Below the pieces are notes generated by a model. That model searched no databases, had not been told where the DNA came from, and was given only the letters and a program-made list of their open reading frames with translations. A stretch of 64,000 nucleotides of DNA from an uncultured Candidatus Saccharibacteria bacterium (lineage in GTDB: Bacteria; Patescibacteria; Saccharimonadia; Saccharimonadales; UBA4665). The translations under genes were made by a program, and so were the position numbers. This document shows positions 11,105-17,756 of this stretch, one piece after another; position 1 is the first letter of the stretch; the number at the start of each line of letters is the position of its first letter. Location of the stretch: contig CAMLQK010000001.1 in NCBI GenBank assembly GCA_946482285.1, forward strand, positions 1 through 64,000, written 5' to 3'.

Positions 11105-11638
11105 ATTAGCAAGCACACACGCCTGAATTCAGACATTCGGGCACCTCAGCTACGAGTCATCGATGAAGATGGGCACCAACTTGGTATTCTTTCACGAGCT
11201 GAGGCGTTGCAAATCGCAGAAGAACGTGATTTGGACTTGGTTGAAATTTCACCAGAGGCAAATCCTCCAGTCGCCAAGATTGTCGATTGGGGAAAGTACA
11301 ATTACCAGCGCACAAAGCAGTTGCAAAAAAACAAGCGCAACGCCAAGGCACTGGAAATGAAGCAAATGCGATTTGGGCTTAAGATTAGTGACCATGACTT
11401 AGGCGTCAAACTCAAAAAAGTGGTGGACTTTCTTGAAAACGGACACAAGGTAAAAATTACTGTTTTTTACCGGGGTCGTGAGCTAGCACACAAAGATCTA
11501 GGCTTTAAGCTTGCTGAGAAGGTTATTAATGACTTCGGCGATGCGATTGTTGTAGACCAAGCGCCACAATTCGCCGGACGACAGCTTAATTTTGTGATAA
11601 GGAGCAGTCATGCCAAAGCTAAAACTAAAGACGCATAG
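11105..11638 (+). CDS. infC: Translation initiation factor IF-3 (AUU start)
   Basis: IF-3 binds the 30S subunit and rejects wrong start codons and initiator tRNAs. I start it at ATT 11105, 6 nt after a strong AGGAG (11094-11098). That gives 177 residues beginning (M)SKHTRLNSDIRAPQLRVID, the complete family N-terminus. The next in-frame candidate, TTG 11207, would remove 34 residues of the conserved N-domain. An AUU start is the known device by which IF-3 represses its own synthesis in enterobacteria. The C-domain ends in FVIRSSHAKAKTKDA. rpmI overlaps its end by 29 nt. Confidence 0.95.
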   Translation: MSKHTRLNSDIRAPQLRVIDEDGHQLGILSRAEALQIAEERDLDLVEISPEANPPVAKIVDWGKYNYQRTKQLQKNKRNAKALEMKQMRFGLKISDHDLGVKLKKVVDFLENGHKVKITVFYRGRELAHKDLGFKLAEKVINDFGDAIVVDQAPQFAGRQLNFVIRSSHAKAKTKDA

Positions 11639-11810
11639 CGGTACTAAAGACCGCTTCCGCGTATCAAAGAACGGCGTCGTACGTCGTCGCCACACCGGCA
11701 CCAACCACTTCCAGCAGAAGAAAAGTGGTGGCCGTAAGCGCCAACTTGCAGGCCTCGAGTCATTGAACGGCGCTCAAAGCAAATCAATTAAACTGAACAT
11801 GGGAGCCTAA
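11610..11810 (+). CDS. rpmI: 50S ribosomal protein L35
   Basis: L35 is a small basic 50S protein of 66 residues (MPKLKLKTHSGTKDRFRVSK). Its start lies inside the 3' end of infC, with AAGGAG 6 nt before the ATG, and the two genes overlap by 29 nt in different frames. rplT follows after 2 nt. The order infC-rpmI-rplT is the conserved bacterial arrangement. Confidence 0.96.
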   Translation: MPKLKLKTHSGTKDRFRVSKNGVVRRRHTGTNHFQQKKSGGRKRQLAGLESLNGAQSKSIKLNMGA

Positions 11811-11812
11811 AA

Positions 11813-12157
11813 ATGCGAGTTAAACGAGGTGTTGCGACACACCGCAAGCACGTAAAGATCCGTAAAGCAACCAAGGGCATGACCCACTCTAATCGCGTAA
11901 GCGTAAAGCGTGGTAAGCAGGCCGTTACTAAGGCTTTGCAATTTGCATACCGCGACCGCCGCAACCGCAAGCGCACATTCCGCGAATTGTGGAACACGCG
12001 CATCAACGCAGCTGCACGCGAAAACGGCACCACCTACAGCAAGCTTATTGCTGGCCTTAAGAAGGCTAACATTACGCTTGACCGTAAGGTTTTGGCAGAA
12101 CTGGCAGTAAGTGAGCCGAAGGCTTTCAAGGCCGTTGTAACAGAAGCTACAAAATAG
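11813..12157 (+). CDS. rplT: 50S ribosomal protein L20
   Basis: L20 is an early 50S assembly protein of 114 residues that binds 23S rRNA domain I. The N-terminus MRVKRGVATHRKH and the later RDRRNRKRTFRELW are characteristic. In other bacteria L20 represses this operon by binding the leader. The leader here is too short for the known E. coli structure. A bidirectional terminator follows. Confidence 0.97.
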   Translation: MRVKRGVATHRKHVKIRKATKGMTHSNRVSVKRGKQAVTKALQFAYRDRRNRKRTFRELWNTRINAAARENGTTYSKLIAGLKKANITLDRKVLAELAVSEPKAFKAVVTEATK

Positions 12158-12171
12158 CTCAGCTACCCCTA

Positions 12172-12205
12172 TTAAAAAGCACCTATTACATAGGTGCTTT
12201 TTTGA
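12172..12205. terminator. Bidirectional terminator between rplT and rnpB
   Basis: AAAAAGCACCTA and TAGGTGCTTTTTT form a 12-bp stem with a 5-nt loop. There is an A run before the stem and a T run after it. It can therefore end rplT on the plus strand and RNase P RNA on the minus strand. Confidence 0.85.
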
Positions 12206-12210
12206 TTATA

Positions 12211-12569
12211 TTACCAGACTACCGATAAGCCGGGTTCTGTTTTAGCTAGTCATCTATCTAGTCCTGGCGTTGCCACCAAGATCAAGCGGATTTTATGACA
12301 CCTGCCGGCAGAGGAGCCCGGACCGTCACCGGTCCGAATGGCAGATATCTCCTTGCAGTAGGTAGGGTTTACCATTTTGCAACGTCACCGTTGCAAACCA
12401 CGAGTTCTTACCTCGCCCTTTTCACCCTTACTATACCATTTCTGGTAAGCGGTTTCGTTTCTGTGGCACTTTCCCTAGGGTTCCCCCCGGTTGCCGTTAG
12501 CAACTACCTTCCTCTGAACTGCCCGGACTTTCCTCTTGCATATGCAAGCGACTAGCCGATAATCTGGCA
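12211..12569 (-). ncRNA. rnpB: RNase P RNA (M1 RNA)
   Basis: This is the catalytic RNA that matures tRNA 5' ends. On the minus strand the diagnostic GAGGAAAGTCCGGGC lies near the 5' end, and ACAGAACCCGGCTTATCGG near the 3' end. In between are AGTAAGGGTGAAAAGGG and AGTGCCACAGAAA. The ends CCAGATTA and TAGTCTGG pair to form helix P1. The length of about 359 nt fits a type A RNA. The 5' end agrees with the promoter at 12575-12603. Confidence 0.97.
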
Positions 12570-12574
12570 CCTTA

Positions 12575-12603
12575 AGTATATCATAAGCAGCATATATTGA
12601 CCA
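12575..12603 (-). promoter_or_regulatory. rnpB promoter
   Basis: On the minus strand -35 TGGTCA (12603-12598), a 17-nt spacer and -10 TATACT (12580-12575) predict a start near 12568. That coincides with the first paired bases of RNase P helix P1. Confidence 0.6.
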
Positions 12604-12607
12604 CTAT

Positions 12608-13420
12608 CTAGCTGCGCTGTTTTAGCTGGTCATGATGGGCATCGAGCGCTTCGTTAACAGCCGCATCGGCAGCTTTGTTAAGCGCTCGCGGAACATGCGT
12701 AAATGTAACTTGCCTGGCCTGGGAGGCAAGCTTCTTGATTGCGTCGTGGATGGGCCACAAGTCCCTATTTTTGACTTTGAAAATGCCCTTCATCTGGTTG
12801 ACCACTAACATGCTGTCCATATAAACATGGATCGTGTGTGCCCCTTGTTGTAATGCGTCCTCCAACCCAAACTTAAGTGCCTGATATTCTGCCTGGTTGT
12901 TGGTTGTAACGCCTAAGTATATTCCTTTTTTTACAACGATATTACTATCCATGTCGTAAATTACGTAACCACTAGCAGATGGCCCAGGGTTTCCCCTTGA
13001 TCCACCATCAGCATACATTTTTACCTCTGTTAAGCGAGGTTTTTCTTTGACATTACCCGTCAGCTTATTTACACTTTTTGACAACAGTGTAAAGTGAATC
13101 ATTTTTACCGGGGTCTTCAGTGTAACCTGCGGCCCGTAATAATGTTGAAAATCTTGCAACATTTCCTCTTGCGATGCGTACTGTTCGTGACCACCATAGT
13201 CACTTTCAGCCACATCCCCTAGGCGCTTCTGAATAACAGTATCTATGACAGCATGTGCGGCGACTTGCCATGTCCCTGGGTCCTTTGGGTCCACCTTGTC
13301 GATAATCTCTACTTCGTCGTTTACGCTCAAATCTTTATCGTCATATAGGCGCCAGGTAGATGTCTTTTTGCCGGTAAGTACGAGTTTTGCGAGCTCGTGG
13401 TCTAATTTAATTGCTTTCAT
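12608..13420 (-). CDS. ASCH domain fused to ribonuclease HI
   Basis: This 270-residue protein joins two modules. Residues 1-112 look like an ASCH domain, a PUA-like RNA-binding fold (KLVLTGKKTSTWRLYDDKDL). Residues 133-265 are RNase HI, with YADGGSRGNPG, the glutamate in NNQAEYQAL, the aspartate in VYMDSMLVV and the final aspartate in LNKAADAAVNEAL, so all four DEDD metal ligands are present. RNase H cuts RNA in RNA-DNA hybrids. The ASCH part may guide it to RNA, which is inference. The gene is monocistronic and convergent with rnpB. Confidence 0.88.
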   Translation of the reverse strand: MKAIKLDHELAKLVLTGKKTSTWRLYDDKDLSVNDEVEIIDKVDPKDPGTWQVAAHAVIDTVIQKRLGDVAESDYGGHEQYASQEEMLQDFQHYYGPQVTLKTPVKMIHFTLLSKSVNKLTGNVKEKPRLTEVKMYADGGSRGNPGPSASGYVIYDMDSNIVVKKGIYLGVTTNNQAEYQALKFGLEDALQQGAHTIHVYMDSMLVVNQMKGIFKVKNRDLWPIHDAIKKLASQARQVTFTHVPRALNKAADAAVNEALDAHHDQLKQRS

Positions 13421-13483
13421 ATCGATACTATTTGAGTAGGCTTTCTGCGTATGTGCTTTTTATTTTAGCGGTTGTATACATAA

Positions 13484-13927
13484 TTATACCAGACGCCCCT
13501 CAACAGCGTCCTGTAGCACTTGTTTAAATGGAGACTCAAGTAAGTTTACGAGTGGGAGAAATAATCCATCCGGCAAATCATCAAGGGAAACCCAGCGTAA
13601 CTCGTCCATTTCCCGTGTAGCCGTCATATGTGGCTCACCACTCACCCACCAACCCGCCATCCAAAGTGTAAGATAGTGTTTTTCCTTTTCAGGAAAAATA
13701 TCATTGGTATATCCAATGAACTGAATATTGTCCACAACGACGCCGGTCTCTTCAAGTGTCTCGCGTGCAGCAGTCATTTCAGGCGATTCGCCCATATCGA
13801 GATGACCACCCGGCATAGACCAAGTACCCAAGCCGTTCTTGCCCATCCTGCGCCCAATGAGTATTCTCCCATCTTTGATAACAATGGCACCGACACCGAC
13901 CGGCACCCTCTGTTCTGCTATATTCAT
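13484..13927 (-). CDS. Nudix hydrolase
   Basis: This 147-residue pyrophosphohydrolase carries a complete Nudix box, GGHLDMGES...RETLEETG, whose glutamates bind Mg2+. The substrate is unknown, with oxidised nucleotides or nucleotide sugars possible. I start it at ATG 13927 (MNIAEQRVPVG) because a perfect TATAAT (13939-13934) lies 6 nt upstream, so the longer start cannot be on that transcript. This is one of the leaderless-type starts. Confidence 0.88.
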   Translation of the reverse strand: MNIAEQRVPVGVGAIVIKDGRILIGRRMGKNGLGTWSMPGGHLDMGESPEMTAARETLEETGVVVDNIQFIGYTNDIFPEKEKHYLTLWMAGWWVSGEPHMTATREMDELRWVSLDDLPDGLFLPLVNLLESPFKQVLQDAVEGRLV

Positions 13928-13990
13928 AGCATCATTATATAGCAAAGATACAGACACTGTATCAGCGCTATTATGTTCCTGGGGCTATTG

Positions 13991-14034
13991 CCAAATAAAT
14001 ACAACCATCTTTTGGGATGGTTGTATTTATTTGG
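13991..14034 (-). terminator. Terminator fused to the tRNA-Pro CCA end
   Basis: A perfect 19-bp inverted repeat (13991-14009 with 14016-14034, 6-nt loop) begins at the encoded CCA of tRNA-Pro and is A/T-rich. The CCA pairs with TGG at the far end, so termination and the tRNA 3' end share bases. Confidence 0.75.
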
Positions 14035-14107
14035 TCGGGGTGACAGGACTTGAACCTGCGACCTCACGGCCCCCAGCCGTACGCGCTACCAACTGCGCTA
14101 CACCCCG
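14032..14107 (-). tRNA. tRNA-Pro (GGG)
   Basis: A full cloverleaf is visible on the minus strand. The acceptor stem is CGGGGTG/CACCCCG, the anticodon loop CTGGGGG gives anticodon GGG (reads CCC/CCU), and the T-arm is GCAGG-TTCAAGT-CCTGT. Discriminator A and CCA are encoded. A long inverted repeat starts at the CCA. Confidence 0.96.
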
Positions 14108-14278
14108 TTCTATGGACTGGGTAAGCCCTGATGATGTACCTGGTAAGTCCAGGTGGGTATCCGCACGCAACAACCACGGCCGTTGCAAATATAAGATTCC
14201 CTATCAAATGAATAACAGATAATCATTCGATGACTTTTAAAACCCAGCCCGCTGGATATTATACCCCTGTTTAACAGA

Positions 14279-14908
14279 TTAGCGAAGTAGAAAATAGAAA
14301 ATTGCTTCGCTAATGTTGGTGACGAATGGGCCAATAAACTGGATGCCAACAAGTAAAATGAACAAGATTACCATGATGCCAAGGGACTCTATCTGTTCCA
14401 TAACACGCCGTACGGGCTCAGGCGCAAACGCATAGAGCAATCGGGATCCGTCGAGCGGTGGGAACGGGATCATGTTAAAGACAAACAAGCCAATGTTAAT
14501 GTACATGAACTGACTCCAGATGGTAAAAGCAAGCGTACCGGTTGCAACATCAAATACACGCATGCCCGCTGCTGCAATAACAGCAAGCATCAGGTTAGTA
14601 AACGGGCCAGCCAGAGCAACCAATGCAGCCCCAAACTCGCCAAATCGCAAACTATACGGATTAAATGGCACAGGCTTTGCTGCCAGAATCGGTGGCAAGT
14701 GCATGAGTATAAGGATAAAAGGCAGCAAGATCGTTGTCATAATGTCGATATGCTTTAGAGGGTTAAGGGTAAGCCTTCCCTCGTCATATGCCGTGCGGTC
14801 GCCCAAAGAATGTGCGACATAGGCATGCATGGCTTCGTGAACAGCCAAAGACACGATTAATGTCCCTAAAAGAGTAATAATTCCTAGTGCAGTGATATCG
14901 GCAAACAT
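14279..14908 (-). CDS. Site-2 protease family zinc metalloprotease (M50)
   Basis: This 209-residue membrane protein has the zinc motif HEAMH (24-28) in the first helix and a third-ligand motif PPLDGSRLL near residue 150. It has about five or six hydrophobic segments. Site-2 proteases cut membrane-spanning substrates within the bilayer. This short form without a PDZ domain is common in Gram-positives and CPR, and its substrate is unknown. A TGT-TATACT extended -10 lies 6 nt before the ATG, so the mRNA is probably leaderless. Confidence 0.88.
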   Translation of the reverse strand: MFADITALGIITLLGTLIVSLAVHEAMHAYVAHSLGDRTAYDEGRLTLNPLKHIDIMTTILLPFILILMHLPPILAAKPVPFNPYSLRFGEFGAALVALAGPFTNLMLAVIAAAGMRVFDVATGTLAFTIWSQFMYINIGLFVFNMIPFPPLDGSRLLYAFAPEPVRRVMEQIESLGIMVILFILLVGIQFIGPFVTNISEAIFYFLLR

Positions 14909-14948
14909 GCCATCAGTATAACAACTATCGACTGCAAATGGTAACCTG

Positions 14949-14977
14949 TTGACTAGAAGGGAAAAACCAGTTAAAAT
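14949..14977 (+). promoter_or_regulatory. rpmB promoter
   Basis: -35 TTGACT (14949-14954), a 17-nt spacer and -10 TAAAAT (14972-14977) predict a start near 14984. The leader of about 23 nt contains GAAGGA. Confidence 0.75.
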
Positions 14978-15006
14978 ATATCACTGAATAGAAGGACAAA
15001 GTTTTA

Positions 15007-15216
15007 ATGCGTATATGTGATATTACCGGTAAAGGCAAACAGTTTGGTAGCAATGTGAGCTTTTCACAGCGCCACACCAAAAAAGTTTGGAACGCCAACC
15101 TACAGACAAAGACCATTATTGTTGATGGCAAGAAGATCAAGCTTAAAGTTAGCGCCCACGCTATCCGCACGCTCAAGAAAAAGGGCATGCTTTCCAAGCC
15201 AGAAGCTGCAAAGTAA
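15007..15216 (+). CDS. rpmB: 50S ribosomal protein L28
   Basis: L28 is a 69-residue 50S protein. MRICDITGKGKQFGSNVSFS and the following basic KTKWNANLQ-like region match the family (here HTKKVWNANLQTKTI). It is a single-gene unit with its own promoter, an AAGGA upstream, and a clear terminator. Confidence 0.95.
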   Translation: MRICDITGKGKQFGSNVSFSQRHTKKVWNANLQTKTIIVDGKKIKLKVSAHAIRTLKKKGMLSKPEAAK

Positions 15217-15228
15217 GTACTTCGCAAA

Positions 15229-15263
15229 AGTAAATACCCGCTCACATGAGCGGGTATTTTTGT
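15229..15263 (+). terminator. rpmB terminator
   Basis: AAATACCCGCT and GAGCGGGTATTT pair across a short loop (CACAT) and are followed by T residues, 13 nt after the L28 stop. The AT-rich outer arms also allow termination of the convergent gene. Confidence 0.85.
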
Positions 15264-15285
15264 TACATAGCTCGGTTGCTTTATA

Positions 15286-15915
15286 CTATACTCTCTCTAG
15301 AACAACAAGCTGCATAGCATCCGAGAGGTCGGAAGACTTAAGGCGCAATTTGGGCGTCGCTTCCTTTGGTTCCATGGCAAAGGCCTTTACAGCTTCCGCT
15401 AATGGCTGCTGAGGTACTGGAAACGAAAGTTTGGCATCCTCGTAGTTAGTAGGGATAACAAGCTTTGGCTCAATCTTTTTGACAACCTTCAGAGCGCCGA
15501 CACCATCTAAGGTATACCCGTTGCCACCAACAGGAATAATCATGACATCGATCATACCAATTTGCTCCAGTTGTTTGTCACTTAACTCTGGATAGATATG
15601 GCCTGTAATGAGAATCTTAAGATCATCAATGATAAGTTTATACATGGTAGCGTTCTTTTGACTAGACTCGTCTACATGCGCTTGGGCAGCTATACCGTAA
15701 ATTGAAACGCCAGAAACTTCAAATTCGCCGGGCTGGTCAATCATAATCTTTGCTTCTGTTGCGAGGTTGCCATGAGGACCCGTAAACAACGCTATATCAC
15801 CTGGCTTGCTAATAGATTTTGCGCCCATGTCAGCTAATGTGTCGTCAACCACAATACGCGCTTGTTTTGACGTAAGTGTAATGCAATTTGCACCGTGAAA
15901 TTGTATATCCATCAT
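15286..15915 (-). CDS. Metallo-beta-lactamase-fold protein lacking the HxHxDH motif
   Basis: This 209-residue protein has the strand pattern of the UlaG-like metallo-beta-lactamase superfamily (MDIQFHGANCITLTSKQARIVVDD; DVMIIPVGGNGYTLD; KLVIPTNY). Where active members have HxHxDH it reads FTGPHGNLA, so most zinc ligands are missing and catalysis is doubtful. It follows the winged-helix regulator by 13 nt, with AAGGAG before the start, so they form an operon. This suggests a sensing or regulatory role, by inference. Confidence 0.7.
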   Translation of the reverse strand: MMDIQFHGANCITLTSKQARIVVDDTLADMGAKSISKPGDIALFTGPHGNLATEAKIMIDQPGEFEVSGVSIYGIAAQAHVDESSQKNATMYKLIIDDLKILITGHIYPELSDKQLEQIGMIDVMIIPVGGNGYTLDGVGALKVVKKIEPKLVIPTNYEDAKLSFPVPQQPLAEAVKAFAMEPKEATPKLRLKSSDLSDAMQLVVLERV

Positions 15916-15928
15916 TTCTCCTTAGGAA

Positions 15929-16531
15929 TTACAGTATATTGCCCTTATCAACAAGAACTTGCTTCTTTGATTCGAGGACTTTAGTTATAAAGCGGTCGTT
16001 AATCTGGCGACGGTATAAAAACTCTTGCAATGGCATATGAGTGTATCGTATATCCTTACCCTCTTGGGACTCAAGATTGGCAACAAACTTATTTAAAGCA
16101 TTCTGGTTAACATCACCGACAATTAAAAAGTCGATACCACTTGATTCATCGCGCGTAAACTGACCTGTAAAAACAGCAAGTTCGACATTACCGAGGGCTT
16201 TAATTTTATCCGAGTCTGATTGCGGGACACCTTTTTCAGCCTTATCTTTGGCAGCCGTCTTGGGCACGGCTTTGCTGGGTTGGCCAAAGATTTCACGAAG
16301 CGGTTTGTAGTGCTCAAACTCTTGATTTACTTCGTAGTAAAGGCGGTTATTCGTGTTATCCGATACGATAATTCCAATGTTTAACAAGTTCGCCAATTCG
16401 CGGCGAACAGAGTTAATCTGCTCATCGATTTTACGGGTAATTTCACGAACATAAAAGGAGCGGTTTGGGTTACTGTAGAACAGCTGCAGTAACTTTACCC
16501 TCGTCTTTGATCCAAACAATTGCTCAACCAT
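15929..16531 (-). CDS. Winged-helix regulator with nucleotidyltransferase-like C-terminus
   Basis: In this 200-residue protein, residues 1-75 are a winged helix-turn-helix of ArsR/MarR type (LFGSKTRVKLLQLFYSN...VREITRKI...SVRRELANL). The C-terminal half (LAVFTGQFTRDESSGIDFLIVGDV) resembles the core of minimal nucleotidyltransferases (ELxLFGS..G..SDIDLLV) with the catalytic motif weakened. The target is unknown. A TGG-TACAAT extended -10 lies 6 nt before the ATG, so the mRNA is probably leaderless. It heads an operon with the metallo-beta-lactamase-fold protein. Confidence 0.75.
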   Translation of the reverse strand: MVEQLFGSKTRVKLLQLFYSNPNRSFYVREITRKIDEQINSVRRELANLLNIGIIVSDNTNNRLYYEVNQEFEHYKPLREIFGQPSKAVPKTAAKDKAEKGVPQSDSDKIKALGNVELAVFTGQFTRDESSGIDFLIVGDVNQNALNKFVANLESQEGKDIRYTHMPLQEFLYRRQINDRFITKVLESKKQVLVDKGNIL

Positions 16532-16569
16532 ATGGCTATTGTACCAGACTTAGATCCAGGCCATAAGTA

Positions 16570-17445
16570 TTATTTGTTCAAGAATGTTGTCACTAAGTCA
16601 ACAGCTTCTGCCTGTTTACTGATCCAGTGAATACTTTTGTTACGCTTAAACCACGTGCGCTGACGCTTAGCAAGCTTGCGGTGCGACTGAGCAAACAGTC
16701 TCCTGGCCTCAGATTGAGTGATATGGCCCTCGATATATTCACGCAACACATCATACCCCGGTGCCTGCAACGCTGGTGCGTCCCATCCATACTGTGCACT
16801 CAGCCGCTTCGTTTCCTCAATAAGCCCCTGGGCAAACATATTATCTACGCGATGGTTGATCCGTTCATATAACTTATCGCGGTCAACAGCCAGGCCAATA
16901 ACAAGAGTATTAGCCCGCAGCGCACCGCGTTTTTGCGAAGTACCACCAGTTTCGATAGCACGTACCAGGTGCCGTGGGTTCTTTGCGTTTTCCGGCAAAG
17001 GAATGCCCTTTCTAGCTAATTCGGCATGCAGAGCATCAAGACCCATTGTCTGTAGCCGCAGGCGCTCTTCCATATCCGGAGCAGATGAGAACTCAAAATC
17101 AAATAGAACGGCATCTACATATAGGCCGCTGCCGCCAACCATTATAGGAAGGTGCTTGCGGTGTGATATGTCTGCAATAGCCTTTAGTGCAGCACTCTTG
17201 AACTGAGCGGCGCTAAAAGCTTCATCGGGTTGAACAATATCAAGCAGGTGGTGCGGAATCAGCTTGCGTTCAGAGGCAGTTGGCTTAGCCGAAGCAATGT
17301 CCATCCCCTTATAAATAGTGCGCGAGTCAGCACAAATAATCTCACCGCCATACTGCGCGGCAATTTTAAGGCTCAGCGAGCTCTTTCCAGAAGCAGTCTC
17401 ACCTACAACAACAACTAAAGGAGGGTTGTCTGATTTGGGTGCCAT
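16570..17445 (-). CDS. miaA: tRNA dimethylallyltransferase
   Basis: MiaA transfers a dimethylallyl group to A37 of tRNAs that read codons starting with U. The 291 residues contain the P-loop GETASGKSS (10-18), the DSRTIYKGMDIASAKPT region and VGGSGLYVDAVL, all diagnostic. Its 5' end overlaps the 3' end of the alkyltransferase-like gene by 31 nt. Together with thrS upstream it belongs to one compact minus-strand run. Confidence 0.96.
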   Translation of the reverse strand: MAPKSDNPPLVVVVGETASGKSSLSLKIAAQYGGEIICADSRTIYKGMDIASAKPTASERKLIPHHLLDIVQPDEAFSAAQFKSAALKAIADISHRKHLPIMVGGSGLYVDAVLFDFEFSSAPDMEERLRLQTMGLDALHAELARKGIPLPENAKNPRHLVRAIETGGTSQKRGALRANTLVIGLAVDRDKLYERINHRVDNMFAQGLIEETKRLSAQYGWDAPALQAPGYDVLREYIEGHITQSEARRLFAQSHRKLAKRQRTWFKRNKSIHWISKQAEAVDLVTTFLNK

Positions 17446-17747
17446 AACAATTCGCCTACATTAACGGTGTAATCATCGGATACCTCATAGCCATCGGCGA
17501 CAAGCGCAGCCTTGTGACCGTCAAGGCCTCCGTTAGGCCAGCCTCGTGCTAGTCCGCCTTGTTTGTTTACGACTCGATGCCATGGCAAATCTGATGGACC
17601 TTTGTTCGCTATTTGTCCAACCTCCCATGCAGCCCAAGCCGCGCCACACACTGCCGCCAACTGGCCATAAGTCGCTACCTTTCCCTTGGGGATCTGGCTC
17701 ACATACTCGTAAACTCGTTTTGCAAAATCAGCATCGACGCGTGACAT
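17415..17747 (-). CDS. Alkyltransferase-like (ATL) DNA repair protein
   Basis: This 110-residue protein is the O6-alkylguanine alkyltransferase DNA-binding domain with the reactive cysteine replaced: PWHRV (W56) stands in place of PCHRV. That substitution defines ATL proteins, which bind O6-alkylguanine without repairing it and hand the lesion to nucleotide excision repair. The family arginine-finger and helix-turn-helix region (KGKVATYGQLA) is intact. It starts 9 nt after the thrS stop and overlaps miaA. Confidence 0.92.
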   Translation of the reverse strand: MSRVDADFAKRVYEYVSQIPKGKVATYGQLAAVCGAAWAAWEVGQIANKGPSDLPWHRVVNKQGGLARGWPNGGLDGHKAALVADGYEVSDDYTVNVGELLWHPNQTTLL

Positions 17748-17756
17748 AATTGTGCC

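Noticed and set aside
11207..11209. TTG start for infC
   Set aside because: It deletes the first 34 conserved residues and has no ribosome binding site.
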